The notes: generated by a model not told the origin, from the sequence alone. A DNA stretch of 64,000 nucleotides from CAYLHF01 sp964383365 (GCA_964383365.1 CAYLHF010000003.1:62001-126000), one strand, 5' to 3'; counted from the stretch's first letter, positions 8,261-18,332 are shown. Numbers and translations: made by a program.

Positions 8261-9115
8261 ATGAGACACGCAGCAATCACCGTATGGGTAGTCAGTATAA
8301 TCCTCTCTATCTCGGCTGGTCCGGGTAGCGCCCAGTCGGTAGAGGGAATGAAACACGAAGCGCTCAATGCTACCGTCTGGACGCAGACTTCGGTCGAATA
8401 CGCGGGCGTTGCGAAAGGATTGTATGCTCTTGCGCACATCCGGCTCGACGAAGCGCTGTTAGACCCCGGATGGACCGCGTCATTGGAGCAGTTGATGGAC
8501 GGTCGGTATGAGAACAAACCGGCAGCAGTCATTCTGGATGCCGACGAAACCGTACTCGATAACAGTCCTTATCAGGCGCGGTTAATCAAAGACGGGGCAT
8601 CATTCAGTCGGGATAACTGGAATGCCTGGGTGCAGGAATCCGTAGCCGGAGCCGTTCCGGGTGCCGTGGAGTTTACCCGATATGCGGCTTCGAACGGGGT
8701 AGCGGTCATCTATCTCACGAACCGGTCGGCCGAGATGGAAGATGCGACGCGATCCAATCTGAAAGCACTAGGTTTTCCGGTATCCGACGATCCCGACGGC
8801 GTACTCACGAGGGGTGAAATTAAAGCGTGGAATACATCGAGCAAGACACTGCGACGCAGACATGTAGCAGATACATATCGAATCGTTTTGCTCGTCGGTG
8901 ACAATTTCGGTGATTTTTCTGATGATGCCTCGGGTGACGTCGAGGAGCGAACACGAGCCGCAGCTAATTATTCTTCGTGGTGGGGAAAGCGCTGGATTGT
9001 ACTTCCGAATGTTCAGTATGGATCGTGGGAATCTGCCCTGTATAAAGGACCGAAGCGTCTTTCCGCCGAGCAACGACTGGAGAGAAAATTCAACAGCCTG
9101 CAGACGAAACGGTAG
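8261..9115 (+). CDS. HAD-family acid phosphatase (e(P4)/OlpA-like), exported
   Basis: The 284-residue product has a signal peptide (residues ~1-24, ending GSAQ) and a HAD phosphatase domain. Motif I is ILDADETVLDNS with Asp93 as nucleophile and Asp95 as acid/base, motif II is YLTNR, and the acidic motif IV is VGDNFGDF. This matches the class C acid phosphatase / 5'-nucleotidase e(P4) group, which dephosphorylates nucleotides and other monoesters in the periplasm. Most relatives are lipoproteins, but here no lipobox cysteine is present, so the enzyme is probably soluble. It is a single gene, followed after 68 bp by the histidine kinase. Confidence 0.88.
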   Translation: MRHAAITVWVVSIILSISAGPGSAQSVEGMKHEALNATVWTQTSVEYAGVAKGLYALAHIRLDEALLDPGWTASLEQLMDGRYENKPAAVILDADETVLDNSPYQARLIKDGASFSRDNWNAWVQESVAGAVPGAVEFTRYAASNGVAVIYLTNRSAEMEDATRSNLKALGFPVSDDPDGVLTRGEIKAWNTSSKTLRRRHVADTYRIVLLVGDNFGDFSDDASGDVEERTRAAANYSSWWGKRWIVLPNVQYGSWESALYKGPKRLSAEQRLERKFNSLQTKR

Positions 9116-9183
9116 GACTATAGGAGTGAAAAAGACGGACGATACACGGTCTACGAGCAATCCGTGTATAACCAAGGTGCATC

Positions 9184-9981
9184 GTGCGTCCGATTCTATC
9201 CAGACAGAATGATTCTCGACTCAAGTCAGCGACCTCGTCCAGACGAGAGCGCTCCCGCTTGACGCCCTTACCTCCAGCTGATAAGAAAAGCGAAGAGCAG
9301 ATCCTGTCCGTCCTGTCTCACGAATTCCGGACTCCGCTTTCCGTTATTCTGGGCTACGCCGACCTGTTGAAGACCGAAGTTTCCGACGAGCACACTGAAA
9401 CGGTCCGTGCGATCATTCAGAGTGGTCAGTCGCTTCTTACAACACTCAATTCGGTCCTGGAGTGGTTGGAAATAGCAGAGGAAAAACAGTTCGTGATCCC
9501 TGATAATTTTAATGTCGGATCCGTTTTTGATTCCGTCATTTCTCGATTCAGACCGGCTTCGGCTGAGAAGGGGGTCCGTCTCGTCGGTATTGCCCCGGCA
9601 GGGAGTATAACCATGATATCTGATGAGGGACGCCTGCGGAATGTACTCGGATATCTGGTAGATAACGCGGTCAAATTCACGAGTGACGGAGAGATCCGAT
9701 TTTCGATGTCTCCCACCGACCGAGCCATATCCTTTGTTTTGAGCGATACGGGAATCGGGATGAGTGAAGAAAAGCTTGCACGACTGAGTGCCCCATTTTC
9801 TCAGGGTTCGATTGGTGATTCACGGCGATTCTCTGGACTCGGACTCGGCCTTACGCTCGCCCTGGAAGGAATTCGTCTTCTACAGGGCACGGTCTCGTTC
9901 GAGAAACGCGAAAGCGGTGGGACCAGAATTGAGCTCTCATTTCCCAGGGTACTCAAGACCCACGTGAAACGGGCTGCTTAA
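9184..9981 (+). CDS. Soluble sensor histidine kinase without sensor domain
   Basis: This 265-residue protein consists of a HisKA dimerisation domain and a HATPase domain only. The H-box is LSVLSHEFRTPLSVILGY with His46; the N-box is LVDNAVKFT; G1 is DTGIGMS and G2 is GLGLGLTLALEGI. There are no membrane segments and no PAS, GAF or receiver domain; the first ~33 residues are basic and Ser/Arg-rich. The start is uncertain: GTG 9184 is the first in-frame start and there is no clear ribosome site. It may receive a signal from another protein. A response regulator partner is not adjacent. Confidence 0.82.
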   Translation: MRPILSRQNDSRLKSATSSRRERSRLTPLPPADKKSEEQILSVLSHEFRTPLSVILGYADLLKTEVSDEHTETVRAIIQSGQSLLTTLNSVLEWLEIAEEKQFVIPDNFNVGSVFDSVISRFRPASAEKGVRLVGIAPAGSITMISDEGRLRNVLGYLVDNAVKFTSDGEIRFSMSPTDRAISFVLSDTGIGMSEEKLARLSAPFSQGSIGDSRRFSGLGLGLTLALEGIRLLQGTVSFEKRESGGTRIELSFPRVLKTHVKRAA

Positions 9982-10048
9982 TCTTCCCGAACAAAAGAGG
10001 CGCGAGACAGGTACGTGATGGATTCCCCTCCAATCTCCCTCCCGTTCG

Positions 10049-11758
10049 ATGATAGACCTCGACCGCCCACTCGTTGTGACGGACACCGAGACTACGGGAA
10101 TCAGTGCCCGGGACAACAGGATCATCGAAATCGGCGCCATGCGCGTCCAGGACGGGGTAGGAGAGGCCACATTTGAACGACTCATCAATCCAGGAATCTC
10201 CGTTCCATATCGGATAACCCGATTAACCGGGATAACCACGGCCATGGTTTTTTCACAACCGGCCGCCTCCGATGTCATACCAGCGTACTTCGATTTTCTC
10301 TCGGACGGCATTCTGGTAGCACACAATCTTTCATTCGACAGGGGATTTCTGGACGCCGAGCGGGCACGACTGGGACTTGAACCGATGGAGAATAAGGGTC
10401 TCTGTACACTTCGGTTGGCTCGACGGCTACTTCCCGGACTTCGCTCAAAAAGTCTGGGCAATCTCGCCCGGTTTTTTCGTATCCCAGCTCACGGAAGGCA
10501 CCGCGCACTACGGGACGTTGAGGTAACGGTGGCGGTCATGAATCGTCTTCTGGAAATTGCTGAATCCGAACATAGCGTCCAATGTCTCGATGAACTCCTG
10601 GCCATGCAAACGCGGACGTATTCGAGAATCAATCCGCTCTCGCGTCACATTCTGGATATTCGACGCCATGTGTTGCCAGATATCCCGACCGATCCCGGCG
10701 TATACAGGATGCTCGATGGACGGCGGCGCGTACTGTATGTCGGTAAGGCAAAAGTTCTTTCCAACCGGGTTAGGAGCTACTTCAACGCCATAGAAGCTCA
10801 TCCTCCGAGGATCAGAGAGTTGATCAGCAAGCTACGACATATAGAGTGGACTGTGACGGGTACAGAACTGGAGGCTCTCTTGCTGGAGTCTGAACAGATT
10901 TACTCTCTCGAACCACCCTTTAATCGCGCACAACGAAAGACAATAGCCCGACCGTTCCTGAGAATTGGACAGGAAGAAGAATTTCCCAGGATTACTTCGC
11001 ATGTATTCCCGTCCGAGACCGGTGGTGAGTTCTACGGGCCGTTCCGAAGTCGTTCCGAAGTCCGTGCGGTTATTGAGATCATCGAGAGACACTTCAAAGT
11101 GAGGACCTGTGACGAGAGGGAATTCAATACCGGTAAACGATGTCTCAGAGCCGACATTAATCTGTGCATGGCGCCGTGTGAAAATCAGTCGACAGGTCAT
11201 CAGTACAGAGAACAGATCGATCTCATCAGGGCATTTCTGGGCGGTGATTGCCACGCTGTTCTGGAACGGACCGCGAGTGAAATGGAGGAAGCATCCAGCA
11301 ATCTGGCCTTCGAAGAGGCGGCGAAACTCAGGGATGCTCACGACTTGATCTCGGGTATGGTCTTGAGAGGTGGGAACGTGGCACCGCGACTATTTGATGA
11401 TGCCGCCGTTATCATTCACCGCGACGAGGTCCTGGATCGAACGGAGGTGCTCTTCATTCGGGACGGTATCCTGAGAGATGCGGTAACCGCCGCCGATCTT
11501 TACGCCGAAGATGACGCGAAGGCGTGTCTCGGGAAGCGTATGAACGACGTGTTCGGGACGGCTCCTGATCGAACCGGGTCGCAGCTCAAGAAGAGTGTAA
11601 ATCAGGTCCGGGTCTTAAATCAGTGGCTTTTCGCCAACCGAGAAAACGTGAAGCGATATGAGAGGCGGAGCGATGAGACCTGGGAGCAATTCACCGGTCG
11701 AGTGGCAGAAAACGCAAAGATATCCACAATAGAGAGGAAACGATTAAGTCGACATTGA
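10049..11758 (+). CDS. DEDDh exonuclease fused to UvrC-like GIY-YIG endonuclease
   Basis: The 569-residue protein combines two nuclease domains. Residues ~6-165 are a DnaQ-type DEDDh 3'-5' exonuclease: Asp12 and Glu14 in TDTETTG, Asp97 in AHNLSFDRGF, and His151 and Asp156 in HRALRDVEVT. Residues ~213-295 are a GIY-YIG domain like UvrC or Cho: GVY at 217-219, YVGKAK at 230-235, Arg240, Glu280 and Asn292. Then come Cys354, Cys365, Cys373 and Cys377, spaced as in the UvrC iron-sulfur site, and a UVR-like helix (FEEAAKLRDA, ~421-430). The RNase H-like and HhH parts of full UvrC are absent. Such fusions are known in other phyla and are thought to act in nucleotide excision repair. Confidence 0.88.
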   Translation: MIDLDRPLVVTDTETTGISARDNRIIEIGAMRVQDGVGEATFERLINPGISVPYRITRLTGITTAMVFSQPAASDVIPAYFDFLSDGILVAHNLSFDRGFLDAERARLGLEPMENKGLCTLRLARRLLPGLRSKSLGNLARFFRIPAHGRHRALRDVEVTVAVMNRLLEIAESEHSVQCLDELLAMQTRTYSRINPLSRHILDIRRHVLPDIPTDPGVYRMLDGRRRVLYVGKAKVLSNRVRSYFNAIEAHPPRIRELISKLRHIEWTVTGTELEALLLESEQIYSLEPPFNRAQRKTIARPFLRIGQEEEFPRITSHVFPSETGGEFYGPFRSRSEVRAVIEIIERHFKVRTCDEREFNTGKRCLRADINLCMAPCENQSTGHQYREQIDLIRAFLGGDCHAVLERTASEMEEASSNLAFEEAAKLRDAHDLISGMVLRGGNVAPRLFDDAAVIIHRDEVLDRTEVLFIRDGILRDAVTAADLYAEDDAKACLGKRMNDVFGTAPDRTGSQLKKSVNQVRVLNQWLFANRENVKRYERRSDETWEQFTGRVAENAKISTIERKRLSRH

Positions 11759-11821
11759 TTCAGATTGCTGCGGTTGGTACGTTGATCGACCGAATTATCT
11801 GATAAATGAAGACCCGTGATC

Positions 11822-14800
11822 ATGAATACCTATTTGTATAAACGCGTTCTGTCTTTTGCATTTTTGAGTTTGGTGATATTCACCACTCAGCAGGTCAGTG
11901 CACAGGGTGTTACCACTGCGGCGATCAGTGGTACCGTGACCGATGAAAATGGAGAGACACTGCCCGGTGCAAATGTCGTGGCTGTACATATGCCGAGCAA
12001 CACGCAGTATGGAACGGCCACCCGAAACGGAGGACTCTACTCCATTCAGAATATGAAAATCGGAGGGCCGTATACGATTACCGTATCGTTTATAGGTTTT
12101 CAATCGCACGTTGAGGAGAATGTATTCCTTAGCCTCGGCCAGAATTTACGATTGAAGTTCATGCTCTCGGCCGAGGCTATAGAAGCCGGTGCCGTTGTGG
12201 TGACGGCCGAGCAGGACGAAGTTTTGAATGCGGATAGGACCGGGGCGGCGACGACAGTTACTCTTGAGCAGGTTGCACAACTACCGTCGGTCCGTCGCTC
12301 TACGAGAGATCTGACGAGGATGGACCCGAGAAGTGACGGGAATTTCAGCTTTGGAGGCAGGAATTGGCTGTTCAATAATATTTCCGTTGACGGATCGTAC
12401 TTCAACAACCCGTTTGGGTTGGATGATCCGGCTCCGGGAGGCCAGACGGGGGCAGAGCCGATTCCGTTCGATGCCGTCGAACAGGTGCAGGTGTCGATAG
12501 CACCGTATGATGTGCGTGAGGGGGGATTCACCGGGGCGGGGATCAATACCGTCACAAAGAGTGGGACGAACGAATACAAGGCATCACTCTACAGCTTTTT
12601 CCGGAATGAGGATCTGGTCGGGAATGCGGTTCGAGGTCAGGATGTAATTGCGAATCCCGACCTTAAATTCAATCAGACGGGGCTGGCACTCAGTGGTCCG
12701 ATTATCAAGAATAAACTCTTCTTTTTCGTAAACGGAGAAATTGTTCGCCGCGACGATCCGGGGACCAACTTTGTGGCTGGATCGGGTTCATCCGGGTTTG
12801 GAATATCCCGGGTCGATGCCGCCACCATGGACCGGATTCGAGACCGGATGATGTCCGCCTATGGCTATGAAACGGGTCCTTATCAGGGGTATCTCAATCA
12901 GACGGACAACGAAAAACTGCTCCTGAAGCTGGATTGGAATATCAACGAAAGACATAACGTCACGTTCAGATACAATTACCTGGACGCAACGAAAGACCTT
13001 GGCCCTCACCCGTTCGTCCTGAGTTTCAACAACACAGGCCGTGGCCCGAATCAGACCAGTTTACCGTTCCGAAATTCTGGGTATCGAATGAACAACAACC
13101 TGAATTCGTACGCACTGGAAATCAACAGCCGGTTTAATTCATTCTCCAATCGGTTTTTCGCCAGCTACAACCGGTTTCGGGATTTCCGGTCTCCGTTCAG
13201 TGAGGGCTTCCCCACCGTCGATATCGGTGAGGCCGGTGTCACGTATACGACCGTCGGTCACGAGCCTTTCTCGATCCACAATATTCTGGATCAGGATGTT
13301 TTTCAGATCACGAATAACGTGACCTTTCCGAAAGGGAACCACGTCTTCACAGTAGGGGCAAATTTCGAGTACTTCTCGTTCTTCAATTCCTTCAACATTT
13401 TCAGACACGGCGTTTTCTTCCTGCCGGATTTTCTGGATTTCATCGGTGGGGCGACGTTCTCATCGCTGAATGATTTCTTCGCACGAACGGACCCGAACGC
13501 TGCCAATCAGATTGATTTCCGTGGAATGGTTACACCACCGACGAGTCCATTCAAAGGAGAAGAGATCAAGGTGGGTCAGTTGGCCTTCTATGCCCAGGAC
13601 GAATATGTAGTCAACGATAGACTCAATTTGACGTACGGGTTGCGGGTCGATCTTCCGATGTATTTCACGGACCCCGTCGATAATCCGTTCTCGAGGGGCT
13701 TGACCGCACTGGACGAAAACCGGCAACCGGAGACGGTCGATCAGAGCACACTTTCAGGAACGACCGTGCTGTTTTCTCCGCGGATAGGTTTCAACTATGA
13801 TGTAACCGGAGATCGTTCAACGCAGCTTCGAGGAGGAACGGGTATTTTCACCGGTCGGGTTCCGTTCGTATGGATAGGCAATGTGATCTCGAATCCGGGT
13901 GTAAATCCAAATATATTCCCCGGGGCGGGGGCTACCGAAGTCAAGACGTCAGATGACTCCATTTTGCAGCAGTCGTTCGATTTGAATGCCATGGACCCCG
14001 ATTTCAAGTGGCCACAGGTATGGACGACCAATCTGGCCGTCGATCATCAACTCCCGTGGGGTCTGTTGGGGACGCTTGAACTGGTTTACGGTAAAGACAT
14101 AAATGCCGTAACGGTCCGAAATGCAGATCTTTCGGCTCCACAGCGTACCCTTCCACAGGATGGAAGACCTTACTATGGTGGATTCGCAGCAGATGGGTCT
14201 GCGAATTTCGAGTTGAATAAGGATGGTGGTGCCGGCATCTACGTGATCGATAACACGAACGAAGGGTATAATTTCACCGTTACCGGTCAACTCCGCAAAC
14301 AGTTTGATTTTGGTCTCAACGCCAGCCTTGCGTACACGTATCTCCAGGCGAAAAATCGTCTGAAATCAACGGAGATTGCCAGCGTACTCTGGCAGAGTCA
14401 GCCGGTCAAGGGTGATCCGAATGATCCGTCACTGAGTTACTCCGAGTTCGGGAACCGGCATCGGGTCGTGGGCGGAGGTACCTACAGTCATCGTTGGTCT
14501 GAGAGCACGACGACCCATCTGGGACTGTTCTTCGAGGCTGCCGAGGGCAATCAGTTCCTGGCCTCTGGCGGTAACAGGTACTCATTCGTGTACGCTGGAG
14601 ATGTAAATGGCGACGGTCAGGGCGGAAATGATCTGATGTACATACCCAATGACGCCAATGATATCTCGCTGGAGTCATTCGTAGACGCAAATGGAAGAAC
14701 GATATCAGCAGCTGAGCAGTGGGCTGGTCTGGACGAATTCATCAATCAGGATGATTATCTCAAGAAGCATCGTGGTGAGATTGCCGATCGATTCGGCGCT

Positions 14801-15109
14801 GTCAATCCCTGGTTCAGTAACATCGATCTGAGAGTCATGCAGGATTTCGATTTTAATGTCCGGGGAAAAAAGCAGACTCTTCAGATCTCGCTGGATATTC
14901 AGAATGTTGCCAACTTGCTGAATTCGGATTGGGGCGTGCGAAAGATCGCGACGGCTGCGTCGACGTCTCCGCTTCAGCTGGTAAAATTCAATGGTTCCGG
15001 TGATCCCGTGTTTAATTTCACGGCTACCGGAAACTCGACATTTATCGACGACGCAGGACTCTTTTCCCGGTGGCAGGCCCAGTTGGGTATCCGGTATATC
15101 TTCAACTAG
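11822..15109 (+). CDS. TonB-dependent receptor, Oar-like, with carboxypeptidase-regulatory-like domain
   Basis: This 1095-residue outer membrane protein has a signal peptide (ending VSAQ), then a carboxypeptidase-regulatory-like beta domain (AAISGTVTDENGETLPGANV, about residues 30-110), a plug domain, and a long 22-strand-type barrel ending in LGIRYIFN. The plug includes FDAVEQVQVSIAPYDVREG and GAGINTVTKSGTNEY, which are typical of Oar-like receptors. Receptors of this kind take up large substrates with energy from TonB. The first in-frame start is GTG 11816; I prefer ATG 11822, two codons later. The nearest tonB is at 30.8 kb. No SusD-like partner is adjacent, so substrate is unknown. The gene converges with glgA with a 9-bp gap. 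Confidence 0.92.
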   Translation: MNTYLYKRVLSFAFLSLVIFTTQQVSAQGVTTAAISGTVTDENGETLPGANVVAVHMPSNTQYGTATRNGGLYSIQNMKIGGPYTITVSFIGFQSHVEENVFLSLGQNLRLKFMLSAEAIEAGAVVVTAEQDEVLNADRTGAATTVTLEQVAQLPSVRRSTRDLTRMDPRSDGNFSFGGRNWLFNNISVDGSYFNNPFGLDDPAPGGQTGAEPIPFDAVEQVQVSIAPYDVREGGFTGAGINTVTKSGTNEYKASLYSFFRNEDLVGNAVRGQDVIANPDLKFNQTGLALSGPIIKNKLFFFVNGEIVRRDDPGTNFVAGSGSSGFGISRVDAATMDRIRDRMMSAYGYETGPYQGYLNQTDNEKLLLKLDWNINERHNVTFRYNYLDATKDLGPHPFVLSFNNTGRGPNQTSLPFRNSGYRMNNNLNSYALEINSRFNSFSNRFFASYNRFRDFRSPFSEGFPTVDIGEAGVTYTTVGHEPFSIHNILDQDVFQITNNVTFPKGNHVFTVGANFEYFSFFNSFNIFRHGVFFLPDFLDFIGGATFSSLNDFFARTDPNAANQIDFRGMVTPPTSPFKGEEIKVGQLAFYAQDEYVVNDRLNLTYGLRVDLPMYFTDPVDNPFSRGLTALDENRQPETVDQSTLSGTTVLFSPRIGFNYDVTGDRSTQLRGGTGIFTGRVPFVWIGNVISNPGVNPNIFPGAGATEVKTSDDSILQQSFDLNAMDPDFKWPQVWTTNLAVDHQLPWGLLGTLELVYGKDINAVTVRNADLSAPQRTLPQDGRPYYGGFAADGSANFELNKDGGAGIYVIDNTNEGYNFTVTGQLRKQFDFGLNASLAYTYLQAKNRLKSTEIASVLWQSQPVKGDPNDPSLSYSEFGNRHRVVGGGTYSHRWSESTTTHLGLFFEAAEGNQFLASGGNRYSFVYAGDVNGDGQGGNDLMYIPNDANDISLESFVDANGRTISAAEQWAGLDEFINQDDYLKKHRGEIADRFGAVNPWFSNIDLRVMQDFDFNVRGKKQTLQISLDIQNVANLLNSDWGVRKIATAASTSPLQLVKFNGSGDPVFNFTATGNSTFIDDAGLFSRWQAQLGIRYIFN

Positions 15110-15118
15110 TTGCCGCCG

Positions 15119-16588
15119 TCAGGCTGCGATCATCGCGCGGTAAAGGGAAAGATATTTTCTTGCCGAGTGGCTCCATGAGTGCTCTGCCCGCATACCACAC
15201 CGTTGGATGGTCTCCCACCGCAGCGGTGCCTGGTAAGCGGCGAGAGCCCGGTCGAGGGCATTCGAGAGGGAATCTGTATCGAAGTCGACGAATGCGAACC
15301 CGTTTCCGTTTTTCGGATCCAGGTCGGCATCCGTAATGGTATCCCGGAGACCGCCGATGTGCCGAACCACAGGTATGGTGCCGTACGCCAGACTGTACAT
15401 CTGATTGAGTCCACATGGCTCAAACCGGGAAGGCATCAGAAACAGATCGGAGCCACCCTCAATCAGGTGGGCGAGGGGTTCATTGTATCCGGTCTCAAGG
15501 GCGACAAGGTCAGGATATCGTTCTTCGGCGCGGCGAAATTCGTCCTCAATAGCTGATTCTCCACTTCCAAGAACGACGAGTTGTAGACGCTTCTGATTCA
15601 AAAAGGGTTCGAGGGCTGATAGGAGAAGATCGAAGCCTTTCTGCCAGGCGAACCGGGAGACAATGCCAGCGAGCGGAATACGCTCATCCGCCGACAATTC
15701 AGAAACGACTTTCAGTCCGCTTTTCTTCAGCAGTCGATCCCGGCAGGCTTTTTTCCCTCTCAGGTCCGAGGCATTCCAGGTAGACGCCAGGTGGGGATCG
15801 CTCGTAGGGTTCCATGAGTCAACGTCGATTCCATTCAGGATTCCGACGACGGTATCACTACGCGAGCGAATGACGCCGTCGAGTCCGGCTCCCTGCTCGG
15901 GCCAGCAGATTTCCTCAGCATAAGAAGGACTGACGGTCGAAATTCGATCAGCAAGGCAGATACCTGCCTTGAGGAAGGAAAACTGGCCGTAGTATTCGAA
16001 CGTTTGACCGGGATCCGTCTTACAGTGGTCAAGTCCTGCCTTTGACACGAGTGAGAGATCAAAACATCCCTGGTACGCGAGGTTGTGGATCGTCAACAGG
16101 GTGTGAGTGTCGGTAAAAAAATTATCGCGTCGGTTTTCCTGTTCGAGAAGTGCGGGCAGGAGTGCCGTTTGCCAGTCATTACAGTGCAATATGTCGGGAG
16201 CACTTCCTGACAGCCGTAAAATGGAGAGTATGGCCTGCTGAAAGAATAGAAAACGCTCACCCTCGTCCGGATCCGCTGTATAGATCTGTTTTCGATCGAA
16301 GTAATATGGACACTCAACGAGATGAACATGCACCGTGGATTCCGGAAGCAGACCGGTCCAGTAGTCGACGGGAAATGAGTGGTCTCCGATATGTAGTTGG
16401 TTCGCTGCAGTGACTTCGACTCTTGTGAATCCGAATGAAACAGGATCGATCTGTCGATACCGCGGGAGAAACAGGTGGCTCTCATGACCCTCATTTGAAA
16501 CAAATCGGGGAAGCGAGCCAAGTACATCTGCCAGCCCACCCGTTTTTACAAACGGTACGCACTCACTCGTCGCGTAGCAGATCGTCAC
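15119..16588 (-). CDS. glgA: Glycogen synthase (ADP-glucose type)
   Basis: The 489-residue protein is a GT5-family glycogen/starch synthase that transfers glucose from an ADP- or UDP-sugar to a growing alpha-1,4-glucan. The N-terminal KTGGLADV motif (residues 15-22) binds the nucleotide sugar. The C-terminal half has SRFEPCGLNQMYSLAYGTIP and HIGGLRDTI, including the conserved Glu of the EPCG site. Length fits the family. The start is GTG at 16588; the next upstream start-like codons give no better N-terminus. No other glycogen gene is adjacent. It is divergent from the M14 peptidase gene. Confidence 0.94.
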   Translation of the reverse strand: MTICYATSECVPFVKTGGLADVLGSLPRFVSNEGHESHLFLPRYRQIDPVSFGFTRVEVTAANQLHIGDHSFPVDYWTGLLPESTVHVHLVECPYYFDRKQIYTADPDEGERFLFFQQAILSILRLSGSAPDILHCNDWQTALLPALLEQENRRDNFFTDTHTLLTIHNLAYQGCFDLSLVSKAGLDHCKTDPGQTFEYYGQFSFLKAGICLADRISTVSPSYAEEICWPEQGAGLDGVIRSRSDTVVGILNGIDVDSWNPTSDPHLASTWNASDLRGKKACRDRLLKKSGLKVVSELSADERIPLAGIVSRFAWQKGFDLLLSALEPFLNQKRLQLVVLGSGESAIEDEFRRAEERYPDLVALETGYNEPLAHLIEGGSDLFLMPSRFEPCGLNQMYSLAYGTIPVVRHIGGLRDTITDADLDPKNGNGFAFVDFDTDSLSNALDRALAAYQAPLRWETIQRCGMRAEHSWSHSARKYLSLYRAMIAA

Positions 16589-16653
16589 AGGATTCAGACC
16601 GGGAGTTGGTTTGGAAATATGTCTTTAGCCGGACCGATAATAGGGAATCGTCC

Positions 16654-16661
16654 TATCTTTG
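16654..16661 (+). promoter_or_regulatory. Bacteroidota-type -7 promoter element
   Basis: TATCTTTG is an exact match to TAnnTTTG. TTTG occurs at 16610-16613, too far upstream for normal spacing, and only TTTA (16624-16627) is nearer, so the -33 part is weak. It would drive the M14 peptidase gene. Confidence 0.35.
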
Positions 16662-16740
16662 ACCCGACTCAAGAGCGATGTGCCTGAACGTTGAGGCACT
16701 CCACGTGTATTTATCTGTCATATCCCGACTCGATATAGCG

Positions 16741-17784
16741 ATGCTACCAGACTTTTTCGAGAGTGCACACATACCGTTCGAGACAGACGAAGCGTTCACC
16801 GCGCGTCTGGCCGAGGCTGTGGAAGCGCACCTTATTGAAAGAAACAGGACCACTATCGGTGAATCGGAAGAACAGCGACCCTTATACGGATATCGAATGG
16901 GTCAGGGACCCGACTACGTGAGTCTCATCGCCGGAGCACATGCAGATGAACCGGTCGGACCTCAGACCCTTCGTACACTTGTTTTTTCGATGCTGACGAA
17001 CGAATGTTTATTCGAAGACCTGCTCAGGCGATTCACGTTTTTGATTGTTCCTCATGTCAATCCCGACGGTGAGCAGAGGAACCAGCGATGGATCGAAAAA
17101 TGGCCGGACGTGTCTGCATACCTGCAGGACGTTGTACGGGAGGGACCCGGTTTCGATATAGAGTTTTCGTATCCGGATCGTCGGGCGGAGAACAGGGCCG
17201 TAATTGAATTTATTCGCCACGACGCTCCAATAAGACTCCACGTGAGTCTTCACGGGATGGGATTTTCAGACGGTGCCATGCTACTGATCGACAAGAATTG
17301 GTCGTATCGAACGGATCGACTTCAAGAGGAGTTCTCGCGGTTGTCGAGTCGATTCGGATTCTCCATGCACGATCACAACAGGAAGGGAGAAAAGGGTTTC
17401 TTTCAGATCGGTCCGGGATTTACGACGACTCCGGAAGGTCGGGCAATGAGGACATACTTCCTTTCCCGTGGCGATCCCGATATGGCAGATCTATTCGGGG
17501 ACAGTTCCATGGAAGCCGTTCAGTCCATGGGAGGCGATCCGCTGTGTCTGGTTACGGAACTTCCCCTGTTTCTTGTCGATGGTCCCTCCGAGCCCGGTAT
17601 TCCTTCGGGATACCTGGAATTTGTTCAATCGAGGCCCGGTATCCTAAACTACCTGTCAGAGGGTGGGAAGATCGACTCCGTCGTGGACCGATTCGGGCTT
17701 ACTCCGGTTCCCCTCCGTGATGCCATGGCAATCCAGTGGAAAACCATCGGTCTCGGACTCGAACAGGTGGCTTTGACGACCTGA
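16741..17784 (+). CDS. M14-family zinc carboxypeptidase-like protein
   Basis: The 347-residue product resembles M14 metallocarboxypeptidases. The first zinc ligands are in IAGAHADEP (His and Glu), the third is the histidine of LHVSLHGMG, and the likely catalytic glutamate lies in VTELPLFL near the C-terminal end. VPHVNPDGEQRNQRW is the usual segment between them. No signal peptide is apparent, so it is probably cytoplasmic. I chose ATG 16741 because MLPDFFESAHIP begins the folded domain; an in-frame ATG at 16678, just downstream of a promoter-like element, would add 21 residues. Substrate is unknown. It converges with spmB with a 2-bp gap. Confidence 0.8.
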   Translation: MLPDFFESAHIPFETDEAFTARLAEAVEAHLIERNRTTIGESEEQRPLYGYRMGQGPDYVSLIAGAHADEPVGPQTLRTLVFSMLTNECLFEDLLRRFTFLIVPHVNPDGEQRNQRWIEKWPDVSAYLQDVVREGPGFDIEFSYPDRRAENRAVIEFIRHDAPIRLHVSLHGMGFSDGAMLLIDKNWSYRTDRLQEEFSRLSSRFGFSMHDHNRKGEKGFFQIGPGFTTTPEGRAMRTYFLSRGDPDMADLFGDSSMEAVQSMGGDPLCLVTELPLFLVDGPSEPGIPSGYLEFVQSRPGILNYLSEGGKIDSVVDRFGLTPVPLRDAMAIQWKTIGLGLEQVALTT

Positions 17785-17786
17785 GT

Positions 17787-18332
17787 TCAACCGAACAGCC
17801 ACCGAACGACGAAGACGGCCAGAATCAGCGCTGTTGCATCTGCAATCAGGCCTGCCGGAACTGCATGACGGGTGCGTTTTACGTTCACCGCTCCGAAATA
17901 CACTGCAATGACGTAAAACGTTGTTTCTGTAGATCCGAACATCGTCGCCGCCATTTTTACCAGGATCGAATCCTCACCAAACTGGTGAATCATATCGAGT
18001 ACAACGGCGGCGGATCCAGATCCAGTAAGCGGTCGGATAATCATCATGGGAAGCACTTCTGGCGGGATGCCGATCCATGAGAACACCGGTCGCATACCCT
18101 CGGTCAAAAACTCGAGTGCGCCGGACGCTCTGAACATGCCAATCGCAAACAAGATCGCTACCAGGTACGGGATTATGCTCACTGCGACTCGAAAACCACC
18201 TTTGGCACCTTCCACAAACTCTTCGTAGACGGGCACCTTCTTGTAGAGTCCGTACAACGGGAAAGCGACGATCAGAACGGGCAATACGAAGACCGAAACG
18301 ACGTCTATGAGGGTCTTGATAAATTCCATCAC
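17787..18332 (-). CDS. spmB: SpmB-like nucleoside recognition (Gate) domain membrane protein
   Basis: This 181-residue membrane protein matches the SpmB half of the SpmA/SpmB pair. It has about five hydrophobic segments and the family core RPLTGSGSAAVVLDMI followed by MFGSTETTFYVIAVYFG. In Bacillus the pair is needed for spore core dehydration, but homologues are common in non-sporing bacteria, where the role is unknown and may be transport of a small molecule. Its ATG overlaps the stop codon of spmA by 4 bases, so translation is coupled. Confidence 0.88.
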   Translation of the reverse strand: MMEFIKTLIDVVSVFVLPVLIVAFPLYGLYKKVPVYEEFVEGAKGGFRVAVSIIPYLVAILFAIGMFRASGALEFLTEGMRPVFSWIGIPPEVLPMMIIRPLTGSGSAAVVLDMIHQFGEDSILVKMAATMFGSTETTFYVIAVYFGAVNVKRTRHAVPAGLIADATALILAVFVVRWLFG

